DNA from: Veillonella parvula
GTDB taxonomy: Bacteria; Bacillota; Negativicutes; Veillonellales; Veillonellaceae
Reading direction: 5' to 3'
Assembly (NCBI RefSeq): GCF_902810435.1
Contig: NZ_LR778174.1
Location: 1,844,501-1,908,500 of the forward strand
DNA length: 64,000 bases
The notes beneath the pieces were generated by a model, which worked only from the letters and a program-made list of their open reading frames with translations, did not search any database and had not been told where the DNA came from. How positions within the stretch are numbered: the stretch's first letter is position 1; each line of letters opens with the position of its first letter. This document shows, in pieces, positions 1-8,579 of the stretch. Both the position numbers and the translations under genes were made by a program.

Positions 1-844
1 AGCCATAAGCTACTATTTCACCATGCAAATGATTTTCTTCTGTTTCTTTATTAGTAACACAGCCATAACATACAGCATGAGCCATGTTGCTATTATATGC
101 CATAGGAACACAACCTGATACAACACCGGTAGTAAAGATAACAGTCATAGCAATGGTATCAAAGGCATCACTACGTTTATTAGCTTGACTATCTTTATAG
201 GCTTGTATACCATGTGCTAAAATTGGTTCACTACACATAGAAGCTAGAGTAAGGCCTAACTGAGTATTATAGTCTTGCTCGCGACTGCGAGCAGAAAGAT
301 GAGTTTCATAGTGTTTTGCAATAGTATCTCCCATTCCTGCCCACAAGTAACGGCTTGGTGCTTCTACGAGAATATCAGCATCAATAAAGCAGTGCACAGG
401 AGGATGATTTACAAAAGCTACGTCATCAAAAGTATGATCTGCCGTGTATACAGCTGCCACTTCTGACGTTGCCGCACAAGTAGACGCAATGGTTGGAATT
501 GTAAAGAATGGTTTATCATCTAACTCTATAGCTACTACTTTTACCGTATCCATGGCCTTACCACCACCAACAGCAAACAAAAAGTCCGCATCTTTTACAG
601 ATGCCATTTGTGCAATTTCCTTGCCTCGAGCAAAAGTACACTCTCCACCAAAGTGGATAATATCTAGCACCTTAATCCCCGCTTTATCAAGCACTGGACG
701 AATGTGTGGCAAAGCTTTAGAAAGAGCTGTTTCGCCACCGATGATAGCTACAGACTTGCCATATAATTTTGTAAACTTTGGAATAGCGTCAAATACATCA
801 TGACCTCCAAAACTATAACTAGGTAAACAATGAGTACTACGCAT
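1..844 (-). CDS. Iron-containing alcohol/glycerol dehydrogenase family protein, 3' end missing
   Basis: Reading the minus strand from the ATG at 844 gives an open frame running off the left edge of the window, so the C-terminus is missing. A strong ribosome site (AAGGAAGG) lies just upstream of the ATG. The protein has the nucleotide-binding GGGKAMDTVK motif of the iron/zinc alcohol dehydrogenase superfamily and the GMGDTIAKHYE metal-ligand region typical of glycerol dehydrogenase (GldA-like) proteins, followed by NMAHAVCYG and HGEIVAYG, which should supply metal-binding histidines. An NAD(P)-dependent polyol or alcohol oxidoreductase in the cytosol is the safe reading; the substrate cannot be told from sequence. 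A second, more distant family member lies at 22537-23709. Confidence 0.85.
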   Translation of the reverse strand, partial: MRSTHCLPSYSFGGHDVFDAIPKFTKLYGKSVAIIGGETALSKALPHIRPVLDKAGIKVLDIIHFGGECTFARGKEIAQMASVKDADFLFAVGGGKAMDTVKVVAIELDDKPFFTIPTIASTCAATSEVAAVYTADHTFDDVAFVNHPPVHCFIDADILVEAPSRYLWAGMGDTIAKHYETHLSARSREQDYNTQLGLTLASMCSEPILAHGIQAYKDSQANKRSDAFDTIAMTVIFTTGVVSGCVPMAYNSNMAHAVCYGCVTNKETEENHLHGEIVAYG

Positions 845-945
845 AAAATTTCCTTCCTTCTTTTATCATTTATATCCTTATTTATCCTTATTATAGAAAC
901 TTCTACACACAAAATCAATTTTATATGACAACAATCAAAACATAA

Positions 946-986
946 AAAGGCTCTATACTCTCACAAAATGAAAGCATAGAGCCTTT
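946..986 (-). terminator. Terminator of brnQ
   Basis: Arms AAAGGCTCTATAC (946-958) and GCATAGAGCCTTT (974-986) pair with one mismatch. Read on the minus strand the hairpin ends in a run of T just after brnQ. Confidence 0.8.
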
Positions 987-993
987 ATCTTTA

Positions 994-2325
994 TTACTTA
1001 TTATCGGAAGCAAGACCTTTATGGATAAGACCCACAACAAAGCCTAATACCGCAAAGCTTACCCAGCCCATACCAGCACTTTGAAATGGAATATATTGAG
1101 CAAAGAGCTGTTCCAAAGCTGTAGGTGCAATACCTGCAGTTTCAAGACCAGTCATGAGGGCAGAGATCATTGTGAAAGCCATAGTCCATGCATATACGCA
1201 ACGACGACCACCAAACACATTATGAAGAAGTGCCAACAAGATGATTACGATAGTCAACGGATACAAGAGCATCAACACAGGGATTGCTGCACTAATGATT
1301 GTTTTCAAGCCAAACATGCTAAGACCAAACGCCGCTACAGAGAAAATTACTACATATAATTTGTAACTAATCTTTGGCGTCAACTTGTGGAAATATGTAC
1401 CGCAAGAAGTGATAAGACCAATACTTGTAGACAAGCAAGCTAGCAAAACGATGATAGCCAAGATGATTTGACCGAACTCACCAAACAAATAGTTAGCACT
1501 TACGGACAATACAGGAGCCCCTGTCTCGAACAAACCAAAGCGTTCAACACTAGTAGCACCGATATTAGCGATAAATACATAAACAATACCAAGAAGACCT
1601 ACCGCAATAGCACCTACCTCCATTACCGTTTTTGTAATCACAGCACGAGATGTAGCACCGCTAAGACGAACAAAGTCGATTACAAGAATAGCAAATACTA
1701 CGGAAGCTAAGGCATCCATTGTATTGTAGCCATCTAGGAAACCTTGTAATACAGCCGTTGGCGCATCACCATATGCCGGTTGTGGCACCGCATAACCACC
1801 AAGTGGAGTAATAAAGGATTTAACAATTAACAACAGAATTACAAGTAGTAAAGCTGGTGTCAAAATATTGCCGATACGGTTAACAAGTTTTTGCGGACTA
1901 ATAGATAACCACAAAGAAATACCAAAGAATAATGCCAAGAAAATTGGTTCCATATTCATGCTTAAACCTTCAGCAAAAGGTTTAATTGCGATTTCATAAG
2001 CTACAGTACCAGTACGTGGCGTCGCAAACATTGGACCAATACTCAAGTATAAAGAAATTGTGTACAACAAGCCATAAATCGGATGAACACGACTTGCAAG
2101 TTCTTCAACATCTTTACAGGAAGAGTAACCCATCGCTGCAACACCTAAGAGTGGAAGGCCTACACCAGTTAATACGAAGCCGAGCAAAGCCCAACCTACA
2201 TTATCACCAGCATGTTGCCCTAAGGCCGCTGGGAAAATCAAATTTCCTGCCCCAAAGAATAGAGCAAATAACATCATACCTATAGCCAAATAGGCACGGG
2301 TCGACAGATTGTCGTTACCATTCAT
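994..2325 (-). CDS. brnQ: Branched-chain amino acid carrier (LIVCS family)
   Basis: This 443-residue hydrophobic protein looks like a full-length LIVCS-family carrier, which imports leucine, isoleucine and valine with Na+ or H+. The N-terminus has the family signature FFGAGNLIFPAALGQHAG near residues 20-37, followed by about twelve predicted membrane segments; length agrees with the usual ~440. The start is supported by an AAAGGGGG ribosome site. A good promoter lies upstream (2364-2393) and a terminator downstream, so it is probably a single-gene transcript. Veillonella ferments amino acids poorly, so uptake for biosynthesis is the likely role; that last point is inference. Confidence 0.93.
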   Translation of the reverse strand: MNGNDNLSTRAYLAIGMMLFALFFGAGNLIFPAALGQHAGDNVGWALLGFVLTGVGLPLLGVAAMGYSSCKDVEELASRVHPIYGLLYTISLYLSIGPMFATPRTGTVAYEIAIKPFAEGLSMNMEPIFLALFFGISLWLSISPQKLVNRIGNILTPALLLVILLLIVKSFITPLGGYAVPQPAYGDAPTAVLQGFLDGYNTMDALASVVFAILVIDFVRLSGATSRAVITKTVMEVGAIAVGLLGIVYVFIANIGATSVERFGLFETGAPVLSVSANYLFGEFGQIILAIIVLLACLSTSIGLITSCGTYFHKLTPKISYKLYVVIFSVAAFGLSMFGLKTIISAAIPVLMLLYPLTIVIILLALLHNVFGGRRCVYAWTMAFTMISALMTGLETAGIAPTALEQLFAQYIPFQSAGMGWVSFAVLGFVVGLIHKGLASDNK

Positions 2326-2363
2326 AAATGTAACCCCCTTTAGGTCAATAAAATAATATTACC

Positions 2364-2393
2364 ATTATAATCTAAAGGAGCTAAGGTATACAA
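2364..2393 (-). promoter_or_regulatory. Promoter of brnQ
   Basis: On the minus strand, -35 TTGTAT (2388-2393) and -10 TATAAT (2364-2369) are separated by 18 bp. The distance to the brnQ ATG leaves a short leader of about 30 nt. Confidence 0.6.
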
Positions 2394-2533
2394 GAAAAAT
2401 ATCCTCACTATTCTATATCCGTATAATGTTATTCCCATAAGTAAAAGGATTTAATTTTTAAATATAGCTGTAAAAGCATGTGACATCACACATCTTATAC
2501 ATATTCGTTCATGATATGGTAATAAACTATTAT

Positions 2534-4537
2534 CTATGAAAGGTTTCTTATATGAACTTGCACATCATAGAAGGTACTACCCCAGCCTTGATCTGTGGGA
2601 CGAGCTGCGGTAAGCGCATTGATTGCCACATGAGGATCACTCGATTGGGATTGCCACCATACACCTAGCGTTACCAAAGTCCCCCGTTGCACTTCATCGT
2701 CGTAGTAGGCTTTAATTTTTACACTGCCACGATTGTTATAGATTTCTACCTCAGCACCATCGTTTATGTTATACATTTTTGCATCTTCTGGATGAATGCG
2801 AAGTTTCATCAACTCAGGATCATTAAAGTCTAATTCGCAGAAGCTAGAGTCCAAAATTCGAATATCATTACCGATTATGAGCCAAAACGGTGCATTGTCA
2901 CCATATGGAGGCATATACCGAATTAATGGTTCTACATCTTGCGGATTATATAATTCAATTTTTCCAGACGGTGTTTTGAAATCCATCTTATAATTTTCAG
3001 GTACCGTCATCTCCACAGGCTCACCGTTTAAAATCAACTCTTGGTCCCTCTTGGATATACGACTCGAAGTGTGCACAATTTGTTCAATAAGCTCTCTTTC
3101 ACTAAGGTTAAAAAATGCATCCTCCAACCCCATACGTTTTGCTAACTCGGCGATAACTTGCCAATTGGAACGAGACTCCCCAACTGGATCAATCAATTTG
3201 TAACCCGTACCAATTGTGTAATGACCATAAGAATTATAAATATCATCATGCTCTACAGATGTTGTGGCCGGCAAAATAATATCCGCATATTTACAGGTAT
3301 CCGTAAAAAAACGCTCATGCACAATTGTGAATAAGTCATTACGCATCAAACCTTTACGAACCACATTTTGATTAGGTGCTGTAATAGCAGGATTTGAGGA
3401 AAACACATATAAGCTATGGACCCCAACTCTTTCGGGATTTGTAAGCATCTCCCCAAGTTTAATCATAGGCATCAATCGTTTAGCTGGCGCATGAACATGA
3501 GCCTGTTGCATCATATCTTTGCCAATAAATTTACTACCACTAGCACTCGACAACAATCCCCCCCCAGGATATTGCCATGCTCCAACCACAGCAGGCAAGG
3601 CATTAATAGCACGGCATGTCATAGCACCATTACCATATCGAGACAAACCACTGCCGAGACGGATAAACGGCGCTTTTGATGTAGCGTATGCATGAGCGAA
3701 CTCAGTCATACGATCCACGGAAACACCACAAATATCAGATGCTTTCTCCGGCGTAAAATTAAGCAACACCTCTTTTACCAGCTCATCGTAGCCTTGGACA
3801 TGTTCCTTAATAAAATCTGTATCCGCCAAACCGTCACGATGAATGATATGGAGCATACCTAATGCTAGCGCTCCATCACTACCTGGTTTAACGTAAATAT
3901 GCTCATGAGCTTGGCTAAAAGTATAGGTTTTATGAGTATCGATAATCCAAACGCGGGCACCATTCTTTTTTGCTATATTCACATCGTGTAAAATATGAAC
4001 ATCTGTAGCTGTCGCATTTATCCCCCACAAGACGATACAGTCGCTATGTTGCGCCTCTTGTGGTTTAATACCTAATGTTTCACCATAAACGGACCGGAAC
4101 CCCGCTTGTTTAGCAGGAGAGCAAATACCTCGATCTTGGTCTGTAGCACCAATACGGCGAAAAAAATAATCTGCTGCAGGACTCTGAATAACCCCCATTG
4201 TTCCTGCATAAGAGTAACGCAAAATACTTTCACTGCCATAAGTATCAATAGTTTCTTTGAAATTATTGACAATTGCATCAAGGGCTTCATCCCAACTAAT
4301 ACGAGTGTACTGAGCTTCACCAATTCCCTTTTTACCGACACGCTTCATAGGGTACTTCAAGCGCAACGGAGAATGGATTACTTTTTCATAATGTGCCATC
4401 TTAGGGCATAGTGTACCTCTTGTGAAAGCATGTGCTCTATCCCCTCGAACAGATATTACTTTATTATTATCGACTGATACAATGAGTCCGCATGCATCAG
4501 GACAATCGTAAGGGCATACAGATTTATATTCTTTCAT
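2534..4537 (-). CDS. Molybdopterin (Mo/W-bis-MGD) oxidoreductase, cytosolic
   Basis: A 667-residue catalytic subunit of the DMSO reductase family. Using the ATG at 4537 (GAGGTG ribosome site six bases upstream; the longer frame begins at 4546 without one), Cys8, Cys12, Cys16 and Cys44 form the N-terminal [4Fe-4S] site (CPYDCPDAC, GTLCPKM). Cys139 in RGICSPAKQAG is placed where formate dehydrogenase/thiosulfate-reductase-like members carry the Mo ligand. The C-terminal MGD-binding domain (RIHPEDA, VTLGVWW) is present. There is no Tat signal, and no iron-sulfur or membrane-anchor subunit nearby, so it is probably a soluble enzyme with an unlinked electron partner. The substrate (formate, thiosulfate, polysulfide or other) cannot be decided here. 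Confidence 0.88.
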   Translation of the reverse strand: MKEYKSVCPYDCPDACGLIVSVDNNKVISVRGDRAHAFTRGTLCPKMAHYEKVIHSPLRLKYPMKRVGKKGIGEAQYTRISWDEALDAIVNNFKETIDTYGSESILRYSYAGTMGVIQSPAADYFFRRIGATDQDRGICSPAKQAGFRSVYGETLGIKPQEAQHSDCIVLWGINATATDVHILHDVNIAKKNGARVWIIDTHKTYTFSQAHEHIYVKPGSDGALALGMLHIIHRDGLADTDFIKEHVQGYDELVKEVLLNFTPEKASDICGVSVDRMTEFAHAYATSKAPFIRLGSGLSRYGNGAMTCRAINALPAVVGAWQYPGGGLLSSASGSKFIGKDMMQQAHVHAPAKRLMPMIKLGEMLTNPERVGVHSLYVFSSNPAITAPNQNVVRKGLMRNDLFTIVHERFFTDTCKYADIILPATTSVEHDDIYNSYGHYTIGTGYKLIDPVGESRSNWQVIAELAKRMGLEDAFFNLSERELIEQIVHTSSRISKRDQELILNGEPVEMTVPENYKMDFKTPSGKIELYNPQDVEPLIRYMPPYGDNAPFWLIIGNDIRILDSSFCELDFNDPELMKLRIHPEDAKMYNINDGAEVEIYNNRGSVKIKAYYDDEVQRGTLVTLGVWWQSQSSDPHVAINALTAARPTDQGWGSTFYDVQVHIRNLS

Positions 4538-5117
4538 GATAAGCACCTCGCTTATAAATTGTATAAACTATAGGATGTATATTTATATTATATTATAGTA
4601 TGACTCGTATAAGTATAACCTTTTGCACATATTCTGAATTAAAAAGGTTTTAGAAATGATTATTTTATGTATATCAATGCATTCAATTATCACATTACAT
4701 TTATGACCTCATCATTTATTTTGATATATGTAGTTAAACATTTCAAGTTTTATCGATATCTATCCATTATCATTCTTGTCCAATGCCTAAACAGATATAC
4801 TAATAAGTTCTATAAAAATACCAAAATTCTTCAAAAAAATCATGTAATCATTACTAAAAGTCATAACCATATAGTTTTAGGTATAATCAGACATTTTAAT
4901 AGTGTCGTATAGATTATGTGACAAAAATCACCGGTACGTATGCGTATTTAGTAATGTCGTTCAGACTGTAAGACTATTCAATCTCACTTGTTTCTGTGCT
5001 ATACTGACAGTGTCATTTGAGAGGATATAGAACTCACAAGAAATCATTTTGAATTCATGGTTATCTAATGTGAAGTAGCTATATCAGGTACATATTTTCT
5101 GAAAAGAGGTTTTAACG
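4538..5117. other. Gene-free stretch upstream of ldh
   Basis: Very AT-rich DNA between two divergently transcribed genes. I see no credible gene: the 81-codon plus-strand frame at 4667-4912 lacks a ribosome site and has no recognisable composition. A candidate promoter for the plus-strand dehydrogenase is -35-like TTCAAT (4977-4982) and -10 TATACT (5000-5005), 17 bp apart, giving a leader of about 105 nt. Confidence 0.5.
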
Positions 5118-6257
5118 ATGGCAGACGCAAAAAACACTGTGTTATTCCCTTATGAAACACTAAAAAAATTGAGCATGGACGCTTTCCAAAAATTTGGTTT
5201 CTCCGAAAAAGAAGCTGACATCATCCAAGACGTACTTTTGACTTCTGACTTGTTCGGTATTCAAAGCCATGGTATGCAACGTATGGTTCGTTACCATAAA
5301 GGTATCACTAATGGCTTGATTAAAATCGATGCTAAACCTGAAATCGTAAAAGAAACTCCAATTTCTGCAGTTATCGACGGTCATGACGGCATGGGTCAAT
5401 TATTGGGTCATAAAGCTATGGAAATGGCTATCGAAAAAGCTAAAAAATCCGGTGTTGGTATCGTATCTGTACGTAACTCCAACCACTACGGTATCGCTGG
5501 TTACTATGCTAAAATGGCATCCGACCAAGGCTTAATCGGTTTCTCTTGTACAAACTCCGAAGCAATCATGGTTCCTACATATGCTCGTAAAGCTATGCTT
5601 GGTTCTAACCCTATCGCTTGGACTGTACCAGCTGATCCAGTTGACTTCTTCTTCGATTGCTCCACTACAGTAGTAACTCGTGGTAAACTTGAAATGTACA
5701 ACAAAATGGGCAAAGCTACTCCAGATGGCTGGGCTGTTAATAAAGACGGCGTTCCTTCCACTGATGCAGCTGAAGTATTGGGCAACATCTCCCGTCATGA
5801 AGGTGGCGGTATCCTTCCTTTAGGTGGTGCTACAGAAGTTCTTGGCGGTCACAAAGGTTATGGTAACGGCATGATTGCTGAGTTGTTCTCCTCTATCTTG
5901 TCCCAAGGTGGTACTTCCAACAAATGTATGGTTGGTGGTAAATCCAACATCTGTCATGGCTTCATGGCTATCAACCCTGAATTCTTCGGTGACCCTGCGG
6001 AAATCAAAAAACACTTCTCCCAATTCTTACAAGAATTACGTGAAGCACCTAAAGCTCAAGGTCAAGATCGTATCTATACTCATGGCGAAAAAGAACATGA
6101 ATCCGTTGAAAAAGTTAAAGCTGAAGGCATCCCTGTACTTAACGGTACAATGCTTGAAGTTCAAGACCTTTGCAATGAATTAGGTCTAGACTTCAAATCC
6201 TACTTCGGCGATTATGTACCAGAAGCTCCTGCTACAATGTTCAAAGGTAACTACTAA
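5118..6257 (+). CDS. Type-2 malate/L-lactate dehydrogenase family oxidoreductase
   Basis: A 379-residue member of the LDH2/MDH2 family (YlbC/YiaK/ComC type), unrelated to classical lactate dehydrogenases. Diagnostic motifs are SHGMQRMVRY (residues 50-59), SNHYGIAGYY with catalytic His123, and GGHKGYGNGM near residue 240. The family reduces 2-oxoacids or oxidises 2-hydroxyacids with NAD(P). An AGAGG ribosome site precedes the ATG. The next gene is an L-lactate permease, which points to lactate or malate as substrate. Veillonella is known biochemically to possess a lactate-oxaloacetate transhydrogenase with bound NAD; this protein is a reasonable candidate, but that is inference. Codons are strongly biased, suggesting high expression. 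Confidence 0.9.
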   Translation: MADAKNTVLFPYETLKKLSMDAFQKFGFSEKEADIIQDVLLTSDLFGIQSHGMQRMVRYHKGITNGLIKIDAKPEIVKETPISAVIDGHDGMGQLLGHKAMEMAIEKAKKSGVGIVSVRNSNHYGIAGYYAKMASDQGLIGFSCTNSEAIMVPTYARKAMLGSNPIAWTVPADPVDFFFDCSTTVVTRGKLEMYNKMGKATPDGWAVNKDGVPSTDAAEVLGNISRHEGGGILPLGGATEVLGGHKGYGNGMIAELFSSILSQGGTSNKCMVGGKSNICHGFMAINPEFFGDPAEIKKHFSQFLQELREAPKAQGQDRIYTHGEKEHESVEKVKAEGIPVLNGTMLEVQDLCNELGLDFKSYFGDYVPEAPATMFKGNY

Positions 6258-6306
6258 TACCTAAACTTAGTAATGGCCCTAACAAGGACTTGTAGTTAGT
6301 ACAGAA

Positions 6307-6333
6307 GGGGACATAAACACTGTTTATGTCCCC
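6307..6333 (+). terminator. Hairpin downstream of the lactate/malate dehydrogenase gene
   Basis: Arms GGGGACATAAACA and TGTTTATGTCCCC are perfectly complementary; a T-rich stretch (TCTCTTATGTTTTT) follows. It probably terminates or trims the dehydrogenase transcript before the permease gene. Confidence 0.7.
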
Positions 6334-6342
6334 TCTCTTATG

Positions 6343-6375
6343 TTTTTAACCTCATAGGCTATGAGGTTAAAAAAT
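6343..6375. terminator. Second hairpin in the ldh-lctP interval
   Basis: TTTTTAACCTCATAG and CTATGAGGTTAAAAA pair perfectly with a tiny loop, flanked by T and A runs on both sides, so it could stop transcription in either direction. With the preceding hairpin it makes a double terminator, so the permease may have its own promoter. Confidence 0.55.
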
Positions 6376-6552
6376 TTTATGTACTATATCAATTTTTATG
6401 ATAAGTATATCTGTTATTTTATTGTAAGCTTTTATTTTAACTGAACTTTTACAAATTAACATCATAGCGATTTATTCATCAATTAAATTGATTAAACTAC
6501 GTCGTCCTGTTGAGCATATATTTTTGTTTTACTTGAAAGGATGATCTTAGAA

Positions 6553-8190
6553 ATGAGTGCTATCACCGTTCTATTAGCGCTATCTCCAATCATTTGGTTG
6601 ATTGTAGCGTTATCCATCTTGAAATTACCTGCATGGCAAGCAACAAGTGTTGCTGCGATTGGTTCTTTCATTATCGCTATTACAGCATTCCAAGCTGACC
6701 CATTTATTATGGTCACTGGTGCCCTTGAAGGTGCCGCATTGGCAATCTGGCCAATCCTATTAGTTATTACAGCTGCTATCTTCGTTTATAACTTGGTAGT
6801 ACATACGAAAGCAATGGAAACTATTAAAACCATGCTTTCTTCTGTAACATCTGATACTCGTGTACTTGCATTACTACTTGCATGGGGCTTTGGTGCCTTC
6901 ATGGAAGGTATGGCTGGCTTCGGTACTGCCGTTGCAATTCCTGCAGCTATGATGGTTGCCGTAGGTTTTGACCCACTTAAATCTATCATCGCATGTCTCG
7001 TTGCAAACTCCGTACCAACAACATTTGGTTCTATCGGGATTCCAACAACTACATTGGCATCCTTAACAAACCTTGATCCAAGCCATTTAGGTACATTCAT
7101 TTCCGTACAATTGTTCTTGCTTAACCTTATCGCTCCATTCTTTGTTGTTATGATTATTGGTGGCGGTATTAAAGCGTTAAAAGGCGTATTCCTTGTAACA
7201 TTGCTTTCTGGTTTAGCATTAGCAGTTCCTGAAACTGTAATCAACGCTGTAATGGGTCCAGAATTATCCGTAATTTCTGCATCCATCGTTATCATGGCAG
7301 TTATCATTGGTTGTGCAAAAATCATGCCTCCTAATGATCCTAAATACGCAGTTAAACAAACTGGCGAAGTCCCTAAAGTTTCTGGTGGCGAAGGCCTTGT
7401 AGCTGCAATGCCATTCATCTTAATCTTCGTATTATTGTTATTAACTTCTAAATTGTTCCCTGCAATTAATGGTCCTCTTGCGTCCATTAAAACATCTGTA
7501 CCTATTTATCAAGGTGCTGGTGCAAAACCTTACACATTCGTATGGATTGCAACTCCTGGTATTATGATTTTTATCGCTGGTATTGTTGGTGGTTTCATCC
7601 AAAAAGCAAAAGCTGGCGAAATCTTCGGTACATTGGGTAGCACAGTTAAAAACTTGAAATTCACATACCTTACAATCATCACAGTTGTTATGACAGCTAA
7701 ATTGATGACTTACTCTGGTATGACTGCAGACATTGCAAAAGCAATGGTTGCTGGTACAGGTACATTGTATCCTCTATTCGCTCCTATCGTGGGTGCGTTG
7801 GGTGCATTCTTAACTGGTTCTGGTACAAACTCCAACGTATTGTTTGGCCCACTTCAAATTGCTGCAGCCCAAGGCTTAGATCCTACAAACTTCGAAGACC
7901 TTGGTTTCTGGTTGGCAGCAGTTAACTCCGGTGCAGCTGGTATCGGCAAAATGTTGTCCCCACAATCCATCGCGATTTCTATTGGTGCCGTAGGGCCTGC
8001 TTTGAAAGCATACCTAGAAAACCACAAAGAAATCAGTGCTGAAGAAGCTCATAAACTAGAACATGAAATCGAAGCAAGTGTTATCATGAACAGTGCCTTC
8101 AAATACTTCATTGTATTCATCGTAATGCACGGTTGTATTTCCTTCTTCGGTCAACATTTCATCCATGAAATTCACCACTTTTTCTTCTAA
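6553..8190 (+). CDS. lctP: L-lactate permease
   Basis: A 545-residue integral membrane protein of the LctP family, which imports L-lactate (and often D-lactate or glycolate) with protons. Family landmarks are the stretch GFGAFMEGMAGFGTAVAIPAA around residues 110-130, SVPTTFGSIGIPTTTL, and GALGAFLTGSGTNSN in the C-terminal half; about 13 membrane segments. The open frame begins at 6541, but there the ribosome site GAAAGG touches the ATG, whereas the ATG at 6553 is 12 bases after it and gives the expected N-terminus, so 6553 is preferred. With the upstream dehydrogenase it forms a lactate uptake and oxidation pair; lactate is the main carbon source of Veillonella. Confidence 0.93.
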   Translation: MSAITVLLALSPIIWLIVALSILKLPAWQATSVAAIGSFIIAITAFQADPFIMVTGALEGAALAIWPILLVITAAIFVYNLVVHTKAMETIKTMLSSVTSDTRVLALLLAWGFGAFMEGMAGFGTAVAIPAAMMVAVGFDPLKSIIACLVANSVPTTFGSIGIPTTTLASLTNLDPSHLGTFISVQLFLLNLIAPFFVVMIIGGGIKALKGVFLVTLLSGLALAVPETVINAVMGPELSVISASIVIMAVIIGCAKIMPPNDPKYAVKQTGEVPKVSGGEGLVAAMPFILIFVLLLLTSKLFPAINGPLASIKTSVPIYQGAGAKPYTFVWIATPGIMIFIAGIVGGFIQKAKAGEIFGTLGSTVKNLKFTYLTIITVVMTAKLMTYSGMTADIAKAMVAGTGTLYPLFAPIVGALGAFLTGSGTNSNVLFGPLQIAAAQGLDPTNFEDLGFWLAAVNSGAAGIGKMLSPQSIAISIGAVGPALKAYLENHKEISAEEAHKLEHEIEASVIMNSAFKYFIVFIVMHGCISFFGQHFIHEIHHFFF

Positions 8191-8201
8191 GAACTGGTAA
8201 C

Positions 8202-8237
8202 AAAAAAAGAACAGCTCTTCACGAGCTGTTCTTTTTT
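8202..8237 (+). terminator. Terminator of lctP
   Basis: Stem GAACAGCTC / GAGCTGTTC with loop TTCAC, preceded by seven A and followed by six T; works in both directions. Confidence 0.85.
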
Positions 8238-8261
8238 GTTGCCACATATGAGAATACTACA

Positions 8262-8360
8262 TATAACATGGTTTAATGATATTGCTTCTACAGATGAAAC
8301 CGTAGCTGTCCCGATTACTACTATTGCAGCTAACACAAAACCTTTTAGTTAATATTTCAT
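8262..8360 (-). pseudogene. Remnant of a small secreted-protein gene (signal peptide only)
   Basis: On the minus strand GGGAGAATTAT leads to an ATG at 8358-8360, then a stop at codon 4. The same frame continues as a convincing signal peptide core (KGFVLAAIVVIGTATVS then SVEA, a cleavage-like site), closely resembling the signal peptides of the secreted proteins at 42832, 44270 and 48456. Nothing recognisable follows; the frame runs through the lctP terminator. I read it as the decayed 5' end of a secreted-protein gene. A sequencing error at codon 4 would revive the leader but still not give a plausible mature protein. Confidence 0.35.
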
Positions 8361-8520
8361 ATAATTCTCCCATCGCCAATAAACACATTGATATTTTTAG
8401 ATATAATTAATATACTAATTGTAATCTATAAATAGAGATATAGCAAACTCAATATTTCATATAGATATTTTTTCTCAATCATGGTAAAATACATCGTATC
8501 AAATAGAAAAAATTAAATGC

Positions 8521-8552
8521 AGTCTGCGAAGTGCGATTCGCAGACTTTTATT
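8521..8552 (+). promoter_or_regulatory. Terminator-like hairpin in the leader of the efflux gene
   Basis: AGTCTGCGAA and TTCGCAGACT (8537-8546) form a perfect 10-bp stem with loop GTGCGA, followed by a T-rich tail, ending only about 25 bases before the ribosome site of the efflux gene. A weak promoter (-10 TAAAAT at 8485-8490) lies upstream of it. Either it closes an upstream transcript or it attenuates the efflux gene. Confidence 0.45.
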
Positions 8553-8579
8553 TTTCTCACTTTAGTATAGGAGGGTTTT

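Noticed and set aside
4667-4912. 81-codon ORF between the Mo oxidoreductase and ldh
   Set aside because: No ribosome site, very AT-rich, composition not protein-like.
6786-7487. 233-codon minus-strand frame opposite lctP
   Set aside because: Shadow of a strongly biased membrane-protein gene; Asn/Thr/Pro/Ile pattern is a mirror artefact.
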